Program-made: the position numbers and the translations under genes | The notes under the pieces: model-generated | The model's input: only the letters and a program-made list of their open reading frames with translations | Databases searched by the model: none | Told to the model about the DNA's origin: nothing | Shown here: positions 26,819 to 35,017 of the stretch, piece after piece | Position numbering within the stretch: the first letter of the stretch is position 1 | Layout of the letters: the number at the start of each line of letters is the position of its first letter | From: Flagellimonas ochracea | GTDB taxonomy: Bacteria; Bacteroidota; Bacteroidia; Flavobacteriales; Flavobacteriaceae | Length of the DNA: 64,000 nucleotides | NCBI RefSeq assembly: GCF_009903685.1 | Contig: NZ_JAAABI010000002.1 | Location: forward strand, 868,001-932,000 | Direction of reading: 5' to 3'

Positions 26819-27490
26819 ATGCTATACACATTTGTAATTATTCACATTATCGCAGGAACTATTGCATTACTCTCTGGTGGAGGAGCCCTAATTTTTCGAA
26901 AGGGTGGTGCTTACCACGGAAAAACGGGTAATGTTTTTTACATTTCTATGCTGATTATGGGAGTCACTGCAGCAGGACTTGCTGTTTACGTATCTAAGCC
27001 ACTTTCCGTGGTAGGTGGGGTTTTGTCTTGTTATCTCGTTGTAACATCAAGGGCTTCTGTTAGGCGCAAAAAGGGAAAAACTGGTGTTACCGAAATCGCT
27101 GCAATGCTTACGGCACTTATTATTTCAGTTTTCGCTTATTACACAGGACTGGAAGTATTGAGGAGTGAAACAGGAATTTACGAAGGTGCTAGTTCTACAC
27201 CTGGTCCTTACTTTTTCTTCGGGTCAATTGCCCTACTGGGTGCTTTACTCGATGCAAAAATAATATGGTCAGGTGGTGTTTTCGGAAAACAGCGTATTGT
27301 GCGCCATCTCTGGCGTATGTGTTTTGCCCTTTTCATCGCAGCAGCCTCATTGTTCCTTGGGCAGCCGCAAGTATTTCCCAAAGTCATACAAGGTACTTTC
27401 ATTCTTGCTTTACCAGTATTTCTTGTCATTGGAACGATGCTTTTTTGGCTGATTCGTGTTCACTTTACAAAAAGGTTTAAATCATCATGA
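26819..27490 (+). CDS. Multi-pass membrane protein (DUF2306-like)
   Basis: 223 residues, nearly all membrane: about seven helices, starting VIIHIIAGTIALLSGGGALIF. The HGKTGNVFYISML loop after the first helix is typical of DUF2306-type proteins (His-x-x-x-Gly between helices 1 and 2), as is the second-half RHLWRMCFALFIA segment. Role unknown. It follows the SRPBCC gene after 192 bp in which I see no terminator. Confidence 0.6.
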   Translation: MLYTFVIIHIIAGTIALLSGGGALIFRKGGAYHGKTGNVFYISMLIMGVTAAGLAVYVSKPLSVVGGVLSCYLVVTSRASVRRKKGKTGVTEIAAMLTALIISVFAYYTGLEVLRSETGIYEGASSTPGPYFFFGSIALLGALLDAKIIWSGGVFGKQRIVRHLWRMCFALFIAAASLFLGQPQVFPKVIQGTFILALPVFLVIGTMLFWLIRVHFTKRFKSS

Positions 27491-27625
27491 AATGATGAGG
27501 TTAAGAATTTTTTTTAGAGCATGACCTAATTCAAAACAACTAAAATCTAAGGAAGTTTAATCTCAAAACATATGGCGATTAGAGTGCTTAAAAAATGAGA
27601 AGATGTATTGTCCAAAATATATGTT

Positions 27626-27642
27626 TGGCGTAAAATATCAAT
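27626..27642. promoter_or_regulatory. Candidate AraC operator, site 2
   Basis: TGGCGTAAAATATCAAT, identical to 25728-25744, 52 bp before the small membrane protein gene at 27694. Both copies are preceded by an AT-rich stretch containing ATAT about ten bases upstream. Confidence 0.55.
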
Positions 27643-27693
27643 TTCAAAAAAGAACTTCTTACTAGATTCCTCAATTATTTTAAATATAAGCTT

Positions 27694-28236
27694 ATGAATA
27701 TCATTTTAAACACAAGAACCAAACTGATTTTGACAGCTACTGCCACTTTGTTTATGTTGGGAATGCTTTTACTAGAACACTCAAAGGGGGGCGTTAATTC
27801 GTATCATCCATTAGGTAATAAAGACTTACCTAAAATATCAAATTGGTTGTCGCTTTTGATGATTCCAGTATTTAGTTGGCTCACACTTTCAAGTTTGCAA
27901 AAACGTAATAGAAGCGAAAATAATAAGCAAAAGCCAATCTCAAAATCACAATTCTATAGTTTCATGGGTGCTGTTTTGTTTGGTATTCTAACAACCATTG
28001 CATTTTACGGCCAGCTGGGAATAAACAGCTATCTTTTGGTACTTACATTTGTTTTAGCATTGTTTATTCCTATCTACAGAGCCGAATACTATTTGGGATA
28101 TGTCTTGGGAATGATTTATGGTTTTGGCGGAGTACTGCCAATACTATTTGGTGGTGTTTCCATTATTATTTACCTAATTGAATATAAGCTCATTCGAAGG
28201 GGTCTTCTTTTTGTTTTTAATAAATTGAAGTCTTGA
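27694..28236 (+). CDS. Hypothetical membrane protein
   Basis: 180 residues with about five transmembrane helices: near 12-27, 49-66, 88-105, 110-126 and 135-160. I do not recognise a family. A Lys/Arg/Asn-rich cytoplasmic loop (KRNRSENNKQKPISKSQ) separates the second and third helices. The exact copy of the candidate AraC operator upstream suggests co-regulation with the 4TM-SRPBCC gene. Confidence 0.6.
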   Translation: MNIILNTRTKLILTATATLFMLGMLLLEHSKGGVNSYHPLGNKDLPKISNWLSLLMIPVFSWLTLSSLQKRNRSENNKQKPISKSQFYSFMGAVLFGILTTIAFYGQLGINSYLLVLTFVLALFIPIYRAEYYLGYVLGMIYGFGGVLPILFGGVSIIIYLIEYKLIRRGLLFVFNKLKS

Positions 28237-28302
28237 AATGATAATAGGAAACTCGGATTAAGTCATTGGTCCATACGACCATTGGCTACAAAATAACACA
28301 AC

Positions 28303-28839
28303 ATGGACAAAAGATCTATAATCGACAGTTTAATCCAAAGACATGAGGAATTTGGACAATATCTAGCCTCGCTCTCTAAAGAAGATTTTGAAATAAATAG
28401 AAAAGAGAAGTGGAGTGCTGGACAAGATCTTGATCATATTCTCAAAAGCATTAAGCCGTTATCAGAAATACTCTCGAACAAAGAATTTATAGCAGCTAAG
28501 TTTGGAAAAGGTAATGGGACTTCGAGTGACTATGAGAATTTAGTGAGGCGTTATAAAGGTAAACTTACCGAAGGTGGAACTGCTTTTGGGAATTTTATAC
28601 CCGAGAAGATAAACTGGAGTAAAAAAGCTGATTTACTTCAGCTGTTGCATCAGCGTATTGAAAAAATCACTGAATCTCTTCGTGGGTATACCGAAGAGGA
28701 ATTAGATGAACTTTTGCTGCCCCATCCTTTATTAGGTGCTTTGACAGTTAGAGAAATGTTGTATTTTACAAATTATCATGTTGTGCATCACCAGAGTAAC
28801 ATTATTAGGAATTTAAAATCCGTAGATAACACGATGTAA
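28303..28839 (+). CDS. DinB-family protein
   Basis: 178 residues forming a predicted four-helix bundle. DinB_2-type features are the SAGQDLDHILKSI segment near residue 45, with a His metal ligand, and the terminal YHVVHHQSNIIRNL, with the second His pair. The family holds a divalent metal and includes thiol-dependent transferases; no partner is evident here. Family is fairly sure, substrate unknown. Confidence 0.75.
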   Translation: MDKRSIIDSLIQRHEEFGQYLASLSKEDFEINRKEKWSAGQDLDHILKSIKPLSEILSNKEFIAAKFGKGNGTSSDYENLVRRYKGKLTEGGTAFGNFIPEKINWSKKADLLQLLHQRIEKITESLRGYTEEELDELLLPHPLLGALTVREMLYFTNYHVVHHQSNIIRNLKSVDNTM

Positions 28840-28891
28840 AAATACATTGAAAACACATTTTACACTAAATGCAATATAAGGAACTGGAGGT

Positions 28892-29230
28892 ATGAACAAG
28901 GAAAATAAACTTCTTGCCATCAAGCTAATTCATACACTTATTTGGACAATTTTCGTTGCTGTAATCTTTTACATCGTGTACTCAGGGGTTACCGACAGAT
29001 TAACCACCTATACCTGGATTGGCATTGGTTTAATATTTGGGGAAGGGTTGGTTCTCCTACTTTTCAAAATGTCCTGCCCTCTTAGCGTTGTGGCACGTGA
29101 CTACTCGAGTTCCCAAAAAGATAACTTTGACATTTTCTTACCCAATTGGTTGGCCAAGAATAACAAACTAATATTTACCACTATTTTTATGGTAGGACTA
29201 TTCCTTGTATTATATAGGACGCTAACGTAA
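28892..29230 (+). CDS. Small membrane protein
   Basis: 112 residues with three transmembrane helices: about 9-31, 40-57 and 88-108. The loop between helices 2 and 3 contains CPLSVVARDYSSSQKDNFDIFLP, which looks conserved in character, but I cannot name a family with confidence. The start has a GGAGGT just before it, unusually strong for this genome. Confidence 0.6.
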   Translation: MNKENKLLAIKLIHTLIWTIFVAVIFYIVYSGVTDRLTTYTWIGIGLIFGEGLVLLLFKMSCPLSVVARDYSSSQKDNFDIFLPNWLAKNNKLIFTTIFMVGLFLVLYRTLT

Positions 29231-29277
29231 CGGTTTTGAGAAACAAAGTGCAAAACATGTTTAAGGAATTGGTCCAA

Positions 29278-29294
29278 AAGTTCAAGTAAACGAT
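29278..29294 (+). repeat. 17-bp island motif, copy 2
   Basis: AAGTTCAAGTAAACGAT, in the gap between the small membrane protein and the methyltransferase gene, 90 bp before the latter. Confidence 0.8.
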
Positions 29295-29356
29295 TAGAAC
29301 AGAGTTTGAATATCGTAAATCCAGAATTGGAAATCCATACTATTAAACAGTATTAA

Positions 29357-29381
29357 CGAGATTGCCATGAAACCAATCTCG
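29357..29381 (+). promoter_or_regulatory. Hairpin abutting the methyltransferase start codon
   Basis: CGAGATTG, 9-base loop, CAATCTCG: a perfect 8-bp stem ending 2 bases before the ATG at 29384. It would occupy the ribosome-binding region and could reduce or regulate translation, or be a protein operator. Confidence 0.4.
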
Positions 29382-29383
29382 AT

Positions 29384-29971
29384 ATGATAGATTCCAAGAT
29401 TTCAGAAAAGCCCAAGACCCTTGCTAGAATCCAATCCAAATCCCAAGAAATTGGATTTTCCATGCCTTCCGATGAATTGGTCGGCTCACTTCTGAGAACA
29501 CTCGTTGCATCCAAACCGAATGGGAACTTTCTCGAATTGGGTACTGGGATTGGCCAATCATTGTCATGGATGGTGGATGGAATGTGCAAGAATTCCCTTG
29601 TTACATCCATTGATAATGACCCAGAGCTGATTAAGATAACCAAAAGCTTTTTCAAGGGACATTCGGATGTTTCGATTATCTGTGCGGATGGGAGCAAATG
29701 GATCAAAAATTATAAGGGAGGGAGGTTCGATTTGATTTTTGCAGATGCATGGCCAGGAAAGTACAGTGAGTTAGATGAAACCCTAAGCCTTGTAAAACCA
29801 GGTGGGTTTTATGTGATTGACGATATGGTTAGGCAACCTAATTGGCCAGAGGGCCATCGTGAGATTGCCAGCAGTTTAATTATTAAATTAGAGGCTAGGA
29901 AAGATTTTGTTTTGACCAAAATGAATTGGTCGACAGGAATTATTGTTATGACAAAGAAAGCGCACTTTTAG
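29384..29971 (+). CDS. Class I SAM-dependent methyltransferase
   Basis: 195 residues. SAM motif I is FLELGTGIGQSLSWM near residues 52-66; an acidic residue follows strand 2 (SIDNDPELIKI), then the adenine-contact region ICADGSKW and the catalytic-face DLIFADAWPGKYSELD. The order fits small O-methyltransferase-like enzymes. It is alone between two copies of the 17-bp motif; the second copy begins at the base after the stop codon. Confidence 0.8.
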   Translation: MIDSKISEKPKTLARIQSKSQEIGFSMPSDELVGSLLRTLVASKPNGNFLELGTGIGQSLSWMVDGMCKNSLVTSIDNDPELIKITKSFFKGHSDVSIICADGSKWIKNYKGGRFDLIFADAWPGKYSELDETLSLVKPGGFYVIDDMVRQPNWPEGHREIASSLIIKLEARKDFVLTKMNWSTGIIVMTKKAHF

Positions 29972-29988
29972 AAGTTCAAATAAACGAT
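29972..29988 (+). repeat. 17-bp island motif, copy 3
   Basis: AAGTTCAAATAAACGAT, starting directly after the TAG of the methyltransferase gene and 81 bp before the metallopeptidase-like gene. Confidence 0.8.
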
Positions 29989-30069
29989 GTTCGAAAGATT
30001 GGTGCAATCCCAAACAATCGGGTTTATCAAAGGACTTGTACCTTTTACAAAACACATAACCCTTTCATT

Positions 30070-32493
30070 ATGAAGAACCTTGCTCTCATCTTTGTAATCT
30101 TGCTTAGCATTCCATTGTTCACTTATGGCCAATGGCGAGTGACTGGCTGCGAGGAATTGGGTCTTGATCCGATAGAACCCGGAACAGGACTTCGCTTGCT
30201 CCAAACCTATCTGGAGGGTAATGGGGATGGAATTGGAGGCTTTGGATGCTGGGTCCACCATCATCCCAATGGAAAGGACTACATTATAACCCCCAAAAGT
30301 TGGGGAAGGGAACCAATCATTGCCAAGAAAGGATTGATACAGGATGCAATGGACGCCCTTAACACGGCTAGGAACACTTATACGGAATATGGAAAACTGG
30401 ATAGCCATTTGTACTACATTTTGGATGATATCAACCGCACTACAAGGGAAGAAGACAGAATTTCGCGGGAACATGGAAACGCTTTCTGGCTTATTAGGGA
30501 TGCCTGTTGGATGCGAAGTGGGGTACCCACCAACCGAATGCTGAACCGCAATCAACGCAAACAGATCTTCGCCCATGAGGTGGGACATTGCTTCATCATG
30601 GAAAATGTGCCCAATTTAAGGGTACATGAAGATTTGAATGACTGGTTTGATGAGAGCGTTGCGGAACTTTTGAGTTCAGAAGCCTTTCCCCTTACCAATT
30701 TGGAACACTCCCGATCCAGACGCTATGATCTGGATGGTATGGAATTCACTCAGGACTACAGGGCATATGTCTTTTGGTATTATCTGTTAAGGACAAAGGG
30801 CAGCGGAGAGCTTGTTCGATTAATGAACGAATTGGCATCCCTCCCAACCAGGGAAACCAGATTGGCTTTTATGCGAGAAAAGCAGTACGACAAGGATTTT
30901 CATTATTTCTTGCATGATTTCCACCAAGGGAATTTGAAAGACTCTGGGGATGGCACCCCAATCCCAAGGGAAGGGGAAATAGAGATTATGGATGACACTC
31001 CAATTGAACTATTGCCCGTTGCTCCGATCACATTGGATCCTGTCAGGCCCGGGCGCCTGACTGTTGTGGAAATAGTTCTTCCCGCCAACTACGACCTTAA
31101 CCTACCAGCGCCCAATGGTGCGGGAGAATCATTTTTTCTGTCGTTACTGGCCGGGGACAAAATTATCAAAGGTTGGAAAGACGAAGAAAGTATAAAGGGT
31201 GATTGTAATTCGGAAACCAAAATAAAGGTATTGATGAGTCATCTGAATGAAGATGCAATAACCGTGAAAATGTCCTATGAGTTGGAAGAAAAAGAGGGGT
31301 GTTGTGGCCAAAATATGACCATTGCCGAAAATCCTACTGAAGAAGAGCTCGACGGTCTTTTTTCATTCGATCATTATATAGAATCCCAAGTGTCTTATGT
31401 CCAGAATGGGCATTACCAATCCAGCCCCATGAATTACTACGTGAACTCAAAAGACGGGTCAATGCTGTTTACCGAGTCTTGGATATTGGAAAATTTTGGC
31501 GGCTCTGACAATGGAAACTTTAGTGTGGACGCAGTGATTTGGCTTCCTAACCGTCAGTTGGTGGGCTATGTCCAAGACGAAAATTTCAATCAGAAACGCG
31601 CCATTACCATAGATATTGACCAAATGAAGGGAGATGTCCTTTCAGAGCAGGACATATGGTTCAAAGAATTTTTGGATAAGGCCATAACCAGTGGAATGAG
31701 CCCGGCCCCACTGCCTTCGGAAAGTCCTTGGACAAACAATTCCACTGGTTATGCCTTTAAGCGTTCAGACCCAATGGACAAAACAAAGAACATAAAGTAC
31801 AGTGGTTATATTTCAAATGGAACGGCAAATGTATCCAGCCCAACGGCATCCTTTGGTTTTATGGTAGGCTACATTCGTGACCATCAGGGCAAAAACAAAA
31901 AATTGGTGTACGCTAAAACGGAAATGCAAAACGGCGATATGCTTGAAGCTCATCTCAGGAATATCGAAAGGAAGTGTTTTTCCTTTGATGGAGCAGGTTA
32001 TAAAAAATTGAGTTTAGGTGGATTTGCCGGAGGCGCATCAAATAGAACCCCACAGCAGGACGAGGACCGTTTGGCTGCCCATGATGCTTATGATAAGGAG
32101 ATGAAGGAATTAAAGGAACAGCTCAGAAATTGTAGAAATGAGACTTGTGCAACGGAAATTGGCAAGAAGATATTGGCGCTTGAACAACAGAGGCGCGATG
32201 ATATTTATAATCGTGATCCCAATTCAACAGATAGCGGAACTGCTGGCACGGATATGCAGAACAGCATGAAAGCAATTCAGGACCGTATCACCATATTGAG
32301 CAAACAATTAATGGATCAGGCAAGGCGCTGCAGCAAACTACAGCAAGAAAATTATCGTTGTGATGGCTGTAAGAAAGCAGCTTTGAAAGCATGTCAGAAA
32401 AAATCAAAAAGCCTAGGTGAAGAAATGGAGAAACTTGCCTGCCAGATGGCAAAACTCCAGGGTTTTGGCGATATGATGAAAGAATGTCAATAG
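30070..32493 (+). CDS. Secreted gluzincin-like metallopeptidase with Cys-rich helical tail
   Basis: 807 residues from ATG 30070, which opens a clear signal peptide (NLALIFVILLSIPLFTYG, cleaved before QW). Earlier in-frame ATGs would read through the 17-bp motif. HEVGH at 169-173 and DESVAE with Glu195 give the HExxH plus downstream Glu layout of gluzincins. The middle is Asp/Pro-rich with several CC/C motifs. The last 150 residues are a charged predicted coiled coil with about ten cysteines (NCRNETC, CSKL, RCDGCKKAALKAC). It lacks a T9SS sorting domain. Substrate unknown; similarity beyond the zinc motif is not recognised. Confidence 0.6.
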   Translation: MKNLALIFVILLSIPLFTYGQWRVTGCEELGLDPIEPGTGLRLLQTYLEGNGDGIGGFGCWVHHHPNGKDYIITPKSWGREPIIAKKGLIQDAMDALNTARNTYTEYGKLDSHLYYILDDINRTTREEDRISREHGNAFWLIRDACWMRSGVPTNRMLNRNQRKQIFAHEVGHCFIMENVPNLRVHEDLNDWFDESVAELLSSEAFPLTNLEHSRSRRYDLDGMEFTQDYRAYVFWYYLLRTKGSGELVRLMNELASLPTRETRLAFMREKQYDKDFHYFLHDFHQGNLKDSGDGTPIPREGEIEIMDDTPIELLPVAPITLDPVRPGRLTVVEIVLPANYDLNLPAPNGAGESFFLSLLAGDKIIKGWKDEESIKGDCNSETKIKVLMSHLNEDAITVKMSYELEEKEGCCGQNMTIAENPTEEELDGLFSFDHYIESQVSYVQNGHYQSSPMNYYVNSKDGSMLFTESWILENFGGSDNGNFSVDAVIWLPNRQLVGYVQDENFNQKRAITIDIDQMKGDVLSEQDIWFKEFLDKAITSGMSPAPLPSESPWTNNSTGYAFKRSDPMDKTKNIKYSGYISNGTANVSSPTASFGFMVGYIRDHQGKNKKLVYAKTEMQNGDMLEAHLRNIERKCFSFDGAGYKKLSLGGFAGGASNRTPQQDEDRLAAHDAYDKEMKELKEQLRNCRNETCATEIGKKILALEQQRRDDIYNRDPNSTDSGTAGTDMQNSMKAIQDRITILSKQLMDQARRCSKLQQENYRCDGCKKAALKACQKKSKSLGEEMEKLACQMAKLQGFGDMMKECQ

Positions 32494-32610
32494 CTAATGT
32501 ATTTTAATTGCGGGACACTACTACAATCCAACGCCATGTTAGCATAAAGACAGTCGAAATCCAAAGTTAAACTATAACATTCCTGTTATTATTAATTGCC
32601 CGATACTGTT

Positions 32611-32627
32611 AAGTACAATAAAACGAT
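32611..32627 (+). repeat. 17-bp island motif, copy 4
   Basis: AAGTACAATAAAACGAT. It lies between the stop of the metallopeptidase-like gene and the stop of the convergent terpene-synthase-like gene, so it cannot be a promoter for either. Confidence 0.75.
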
Positions 32628-32636
32628 ATTCGCGGT

Positions 32637-33536
32637 TCAAAAGCTATTCCGATTTTTGAATGGTGCAACCAAGGTAAGCTGGGCCATTTTGATTAACCTA
32701 GAGGTTTTGCCTTTTTCCTCGTAGGTACTTTTAAGTAAATAATTCTCCTTTTCTATTTTATCCAAGATGGACTCAAATCGAGCACAATACCAAAGTCCGA
32801 CTGTTTTACATCGAAGTATGTCCAGAGTTTCCAGATAATGCTTTCCCTTCATAAAATATTCTCGTGCTTTGGCTGTTCGTTCGCGTACCCAAGCCCTAAA
32901 AGCAGCACTATCTATTTGGGATAAGTCAATACCGTAAAGTTCAATATATTCTTTTGGTACATTGATAAATCCATTTTGCAAATCTTCGACCGTATCTCGT
33001 AATAAATGAACAATATGTGCCGCTTTAGCTGCAAAATATTGGTTTTCAGCAATCGGATATTGGTGATTATTTCCAATAAAATATTGAAGGCCGTCGGTGG
33101 TTGACTTTGCCACACAATTTGTATACCATTCCAACTGTTTTTCAGTAATGATTTGCCATTTACGATAAGCGTCGAATTCTACAATGGCAAACATATTTCT
33201 GATAAAAGATTGAAGTTTACTGTTAACTTTTTGGTCGTGTTCAATAAGGACGGCCATAATCTCTTCGTAGCTGTTGAGTGAATTGGGTCTTTTCTTTTGA
33301 TAAAGAACATCTATTAGTTCTTTTTGTCTCTTTATGAATGAAATTCGTTCCTTTTGTGATTCAAGGGATTCATCAATCATATCATCCATCCAGCGGAAAT
33401 AAGCATAGGCTCTGAAAAAATCATCTACAAGATTTCTATCTACCATGTATCGAGCCGTGTAGTACGTTTGCTTACTGGCTTTCTTGGTAATCGATTTGGC
33501 CAACTTTGCTGTTTGATCCATACGAGTGTATTGCAT
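32637..33536 (-). CDS. Squalene/phytoene synthase family enzyme
   Basis: 299 residues. Head-to-head prenyl synthase features: RWMDDMIDES near 48-57 and HLLRDTVEDLQNGF near 170-183, the two Asp-rich motifs that bind Mg-diphosphate, plus YFAAKAAHIVHLL and the late RFESILDKIEKENYLL helix. The family condenses two C15 or C20 prenyl diphosphates; here no desaturase, cyclase or second subunit lies nearby, so the product is open. It is the only minus-strand gene in its unit. Start is ATG 33536; ATG 33521 is an alternative. Confidence 0.75.
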   Translation of the reverse strand: MQYTRMDQTAKLAKSITKKASKQTYYTARYMVDRNLVDDFFRAYAYFRWMDDMIDESLESQKERISFIKRQKELIDVLYQKKRPNSLNSYEEIMAVLIEHDQKVNSKLQSFIRNMFAIVEFDAYRKWQIITEKQLEWYTNCVAKSTTDGLQYFIGNNHQYPIAENQYFAAKAAHIVHLLRDTVEDLQNGFINVPKEYIELYGIDLSQIDSAAFRAWVRERTAKAREYFMKGKHYLETLDILRCKTVGLWYCARFESILDKIEKENYLLKSTYEEKGKTSRLIKMAQLTLVAPFKNRNSF

Positions 33537-33630
33537 GAGTTAAGTATCTTCGATGTTACGATTTCTTGCATATTGAGCTGAAAGCAATATAGTGGAAAGT
33601 CTTGTACTTCAACAAAGAGTTGAGATATAA

Positions 33631-33647
33631 ATATTCAAATAAAGGAT
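33631..33647 (+). repeat. 17-bp island motif, degenerate copy
   Basis: ATATTCAAATAAAGGAT, 14 of 17 positions of the consensus, in the gap between the divergent terpene-synthase-like gene and the next membrane protein gene. Weaker than the other eight. Confidence 0.45.
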
Positions 33648-33740
33648 TGCCAATAGTATTGGTATTATTCGGTTTGAAAAGCATAACGATGTGCCAGAAA
33701 TTTTATTCACCAAGATTTTTTTTCATTTGATCAAGTTTTA

Positions 33741-34241
33741 ATGAAAGTAAATAATGAAATAAGCTTTTGGACTCTACTTCTTGGAATTATTACTTCTTCA
33801 TTACCCTTAATTAGTTTAATACAGAACCATGCCGATATTTCGCTGATTTACATTTTCAATCAATTAATAGAGGATTATAGAAATGCAATTGCTTTATTAA
33901 CTGATAAGTTGCTATTCTGGACAGATTTTAGGCCAGGCAGAGATTATCTTGACAAGGTGACTTTATGGATTATTGTTTCATTTATTCTTTTACGCAGTGG
34001 GTACTCTCTAGCTCTAGAAAAACCGAAAGATAAATACGAGACCGGTCTATGGACCCTAATAATAGGCAGAATTATGATGACTATCGCATCGTTTGCACTT
34101 TTACCATTGCTCACTGAAATCCCTATGATTTTAGTAATGTCCATTATTTTTATAGTGAATCGAAAAAGTCCGCAAAAGAGAATTTCTTTTACAAATTGGA
34201 TTGTATGTAGTTTTGGAAACAGCCCTAGGAATTTTAGATGA
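33741..34241 (+). CDS. Hypothetical membrane protein
   Basis: 166 residues with about four hydrophobic segments (10-28, 70-90, 103-120, 126-140). No family recognised. Its stop codon overlaps the ATG of the next membrane protein gene by 4 bp (ATGA), so the two are co-translated and probably act together. Base composition is AT-rich relative to the core blocks, consistent with the island. Confidence 0.55.
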   Translation: MKVNNEISFWTLLLGIITSSLPLISLIQNHADISLIYIFNQLIEDYRNAIALLTDKLLFWTDFRPGRDYLDKVTLWIIVSFILLRSGYSLALEKPKDKYETGLWTLIIGRIMMTIASFALLPLLTEIPMILVMSIIFIVNRKSPQKRISFTNWIVCSFGNSPRNFR

Positions 34242-34948
34242 ATCATTTTAATATAATTGCCAGTCTAATTCTAATTAGCCTTACGGCATTGTCTTTTTGG
34301 TTGCCTTATAAATCAGGTATGAAAGCAATTGGTGTAGTTGCTAGTTGCTTTTTTGGATTTATTCTAGCATGGACGTTGCTGGCTGAATTGGAATTTCTTG
34401 TCATTTTTATTTGGCCTGTACTCCTGGCTCTACAGTTGATTTTTCTGAGCTATTGGACATTTCGCGTTTTCAACAGTAAAAAAGTTGGTGTAGTAGTATC
34501 TGGTTTGTTATCCTTTGGGTTCATATTGATAGCGATGTCTCCCTGGATAAGTGATTGGACATTCAATAAAAAAGACACAAAAAAATTATTGTCAGAGCAA
34601 AATATTATCTTAAAAGAAAATTTTACGATTATCAAAAATGAAAGTGGTGGTTTCAGAGATTATTACCAAATTTTTAAAGTTGAAATCTCGGAAAAGGACA
34701 AGTTGCGAATAATTAACCAGATTGAATCTATGGATAATTATCAAGAGGAAACAAACAATCGATTTTATCTCCCTGAACTTTCTGAAAATCGTTATAAAGG
34801 AGATACACTTCATGCAAATTATCAAACTGATAGAGAATATAAAAACGCTATGTATTATCCAAATGGAGAAGGGTATACACCTACTTATAGGGTTGTAAGT
34901 ATATCAAAAGACAAGAACGAATTGACGTTTGAAGAAATATTGGACTAG
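34238..34948 (+). CDS. Hypothetical membrane protein with soluble C-terminal domain
   Basis: 236 residues. Four hydrophobic segments in the first 115 residues, then a polar domain (KKDTKKLLSEQNIILKENF onward) with many Tyr, Glu and Asn and no recognisable motif. Translationally coupled to the preceding gene. The C-terminal domain seems extracytoplasmic after the last helix, which is an inference from helix count. Confidence 0.55.
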   Translation: MNHFNIIASLILISLTALSFWLPYKSGMKAIGVVASCFFGFILAWTLLAELEFLVIFIWPVLLALQLIFLSYWTFRVFNSKKVGVVVSGLLSFGFILIAMSPWISDWTFNKKDTKKLLSEQNIILKENFTIIKNESGGFRDYYQIFKVEISEKDKLRIINQIESMDNYQEETNNRFYLPELSENRYKGDTLHANYQTDREYKNAMYYPNGEGYTPTYRVVSISKDKNELTFEEILD

Positions 34949-34984
34949 ACCTGTAACGTAAAACAATCGCTTTCAAAACAAATA

Positions 34985-35001
34985 GAGTTCAATAAAACGA
35001 T
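34985..35001 (+). repeat. 17-bp island motif, copy 5
   Basis: GAGTTCAATAAAACGAT, 16 bp before the MBL hydrolase start codon. Confidence 0.8.
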
Positions 35002-35017
35002 TCTAAAGAATTAGTTT

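Noticed and set aside
29926..30069. Upstream in-frame extension of the metallopeptidase gene
   Set aside because: It overlaps the end of the methyltransferase gene and translates the 17-bp motif; the ATG at 30070 opens a clean signal peptide.
29278..35001. Integron attC sites at the cassette-like boundaries
   Set aside because: I looked for RYYYAAC/GTTRRRY core pairs and an imperfect palindrome around the 17-bp motif and found none at consistent positions. No integron integrase is in the window.
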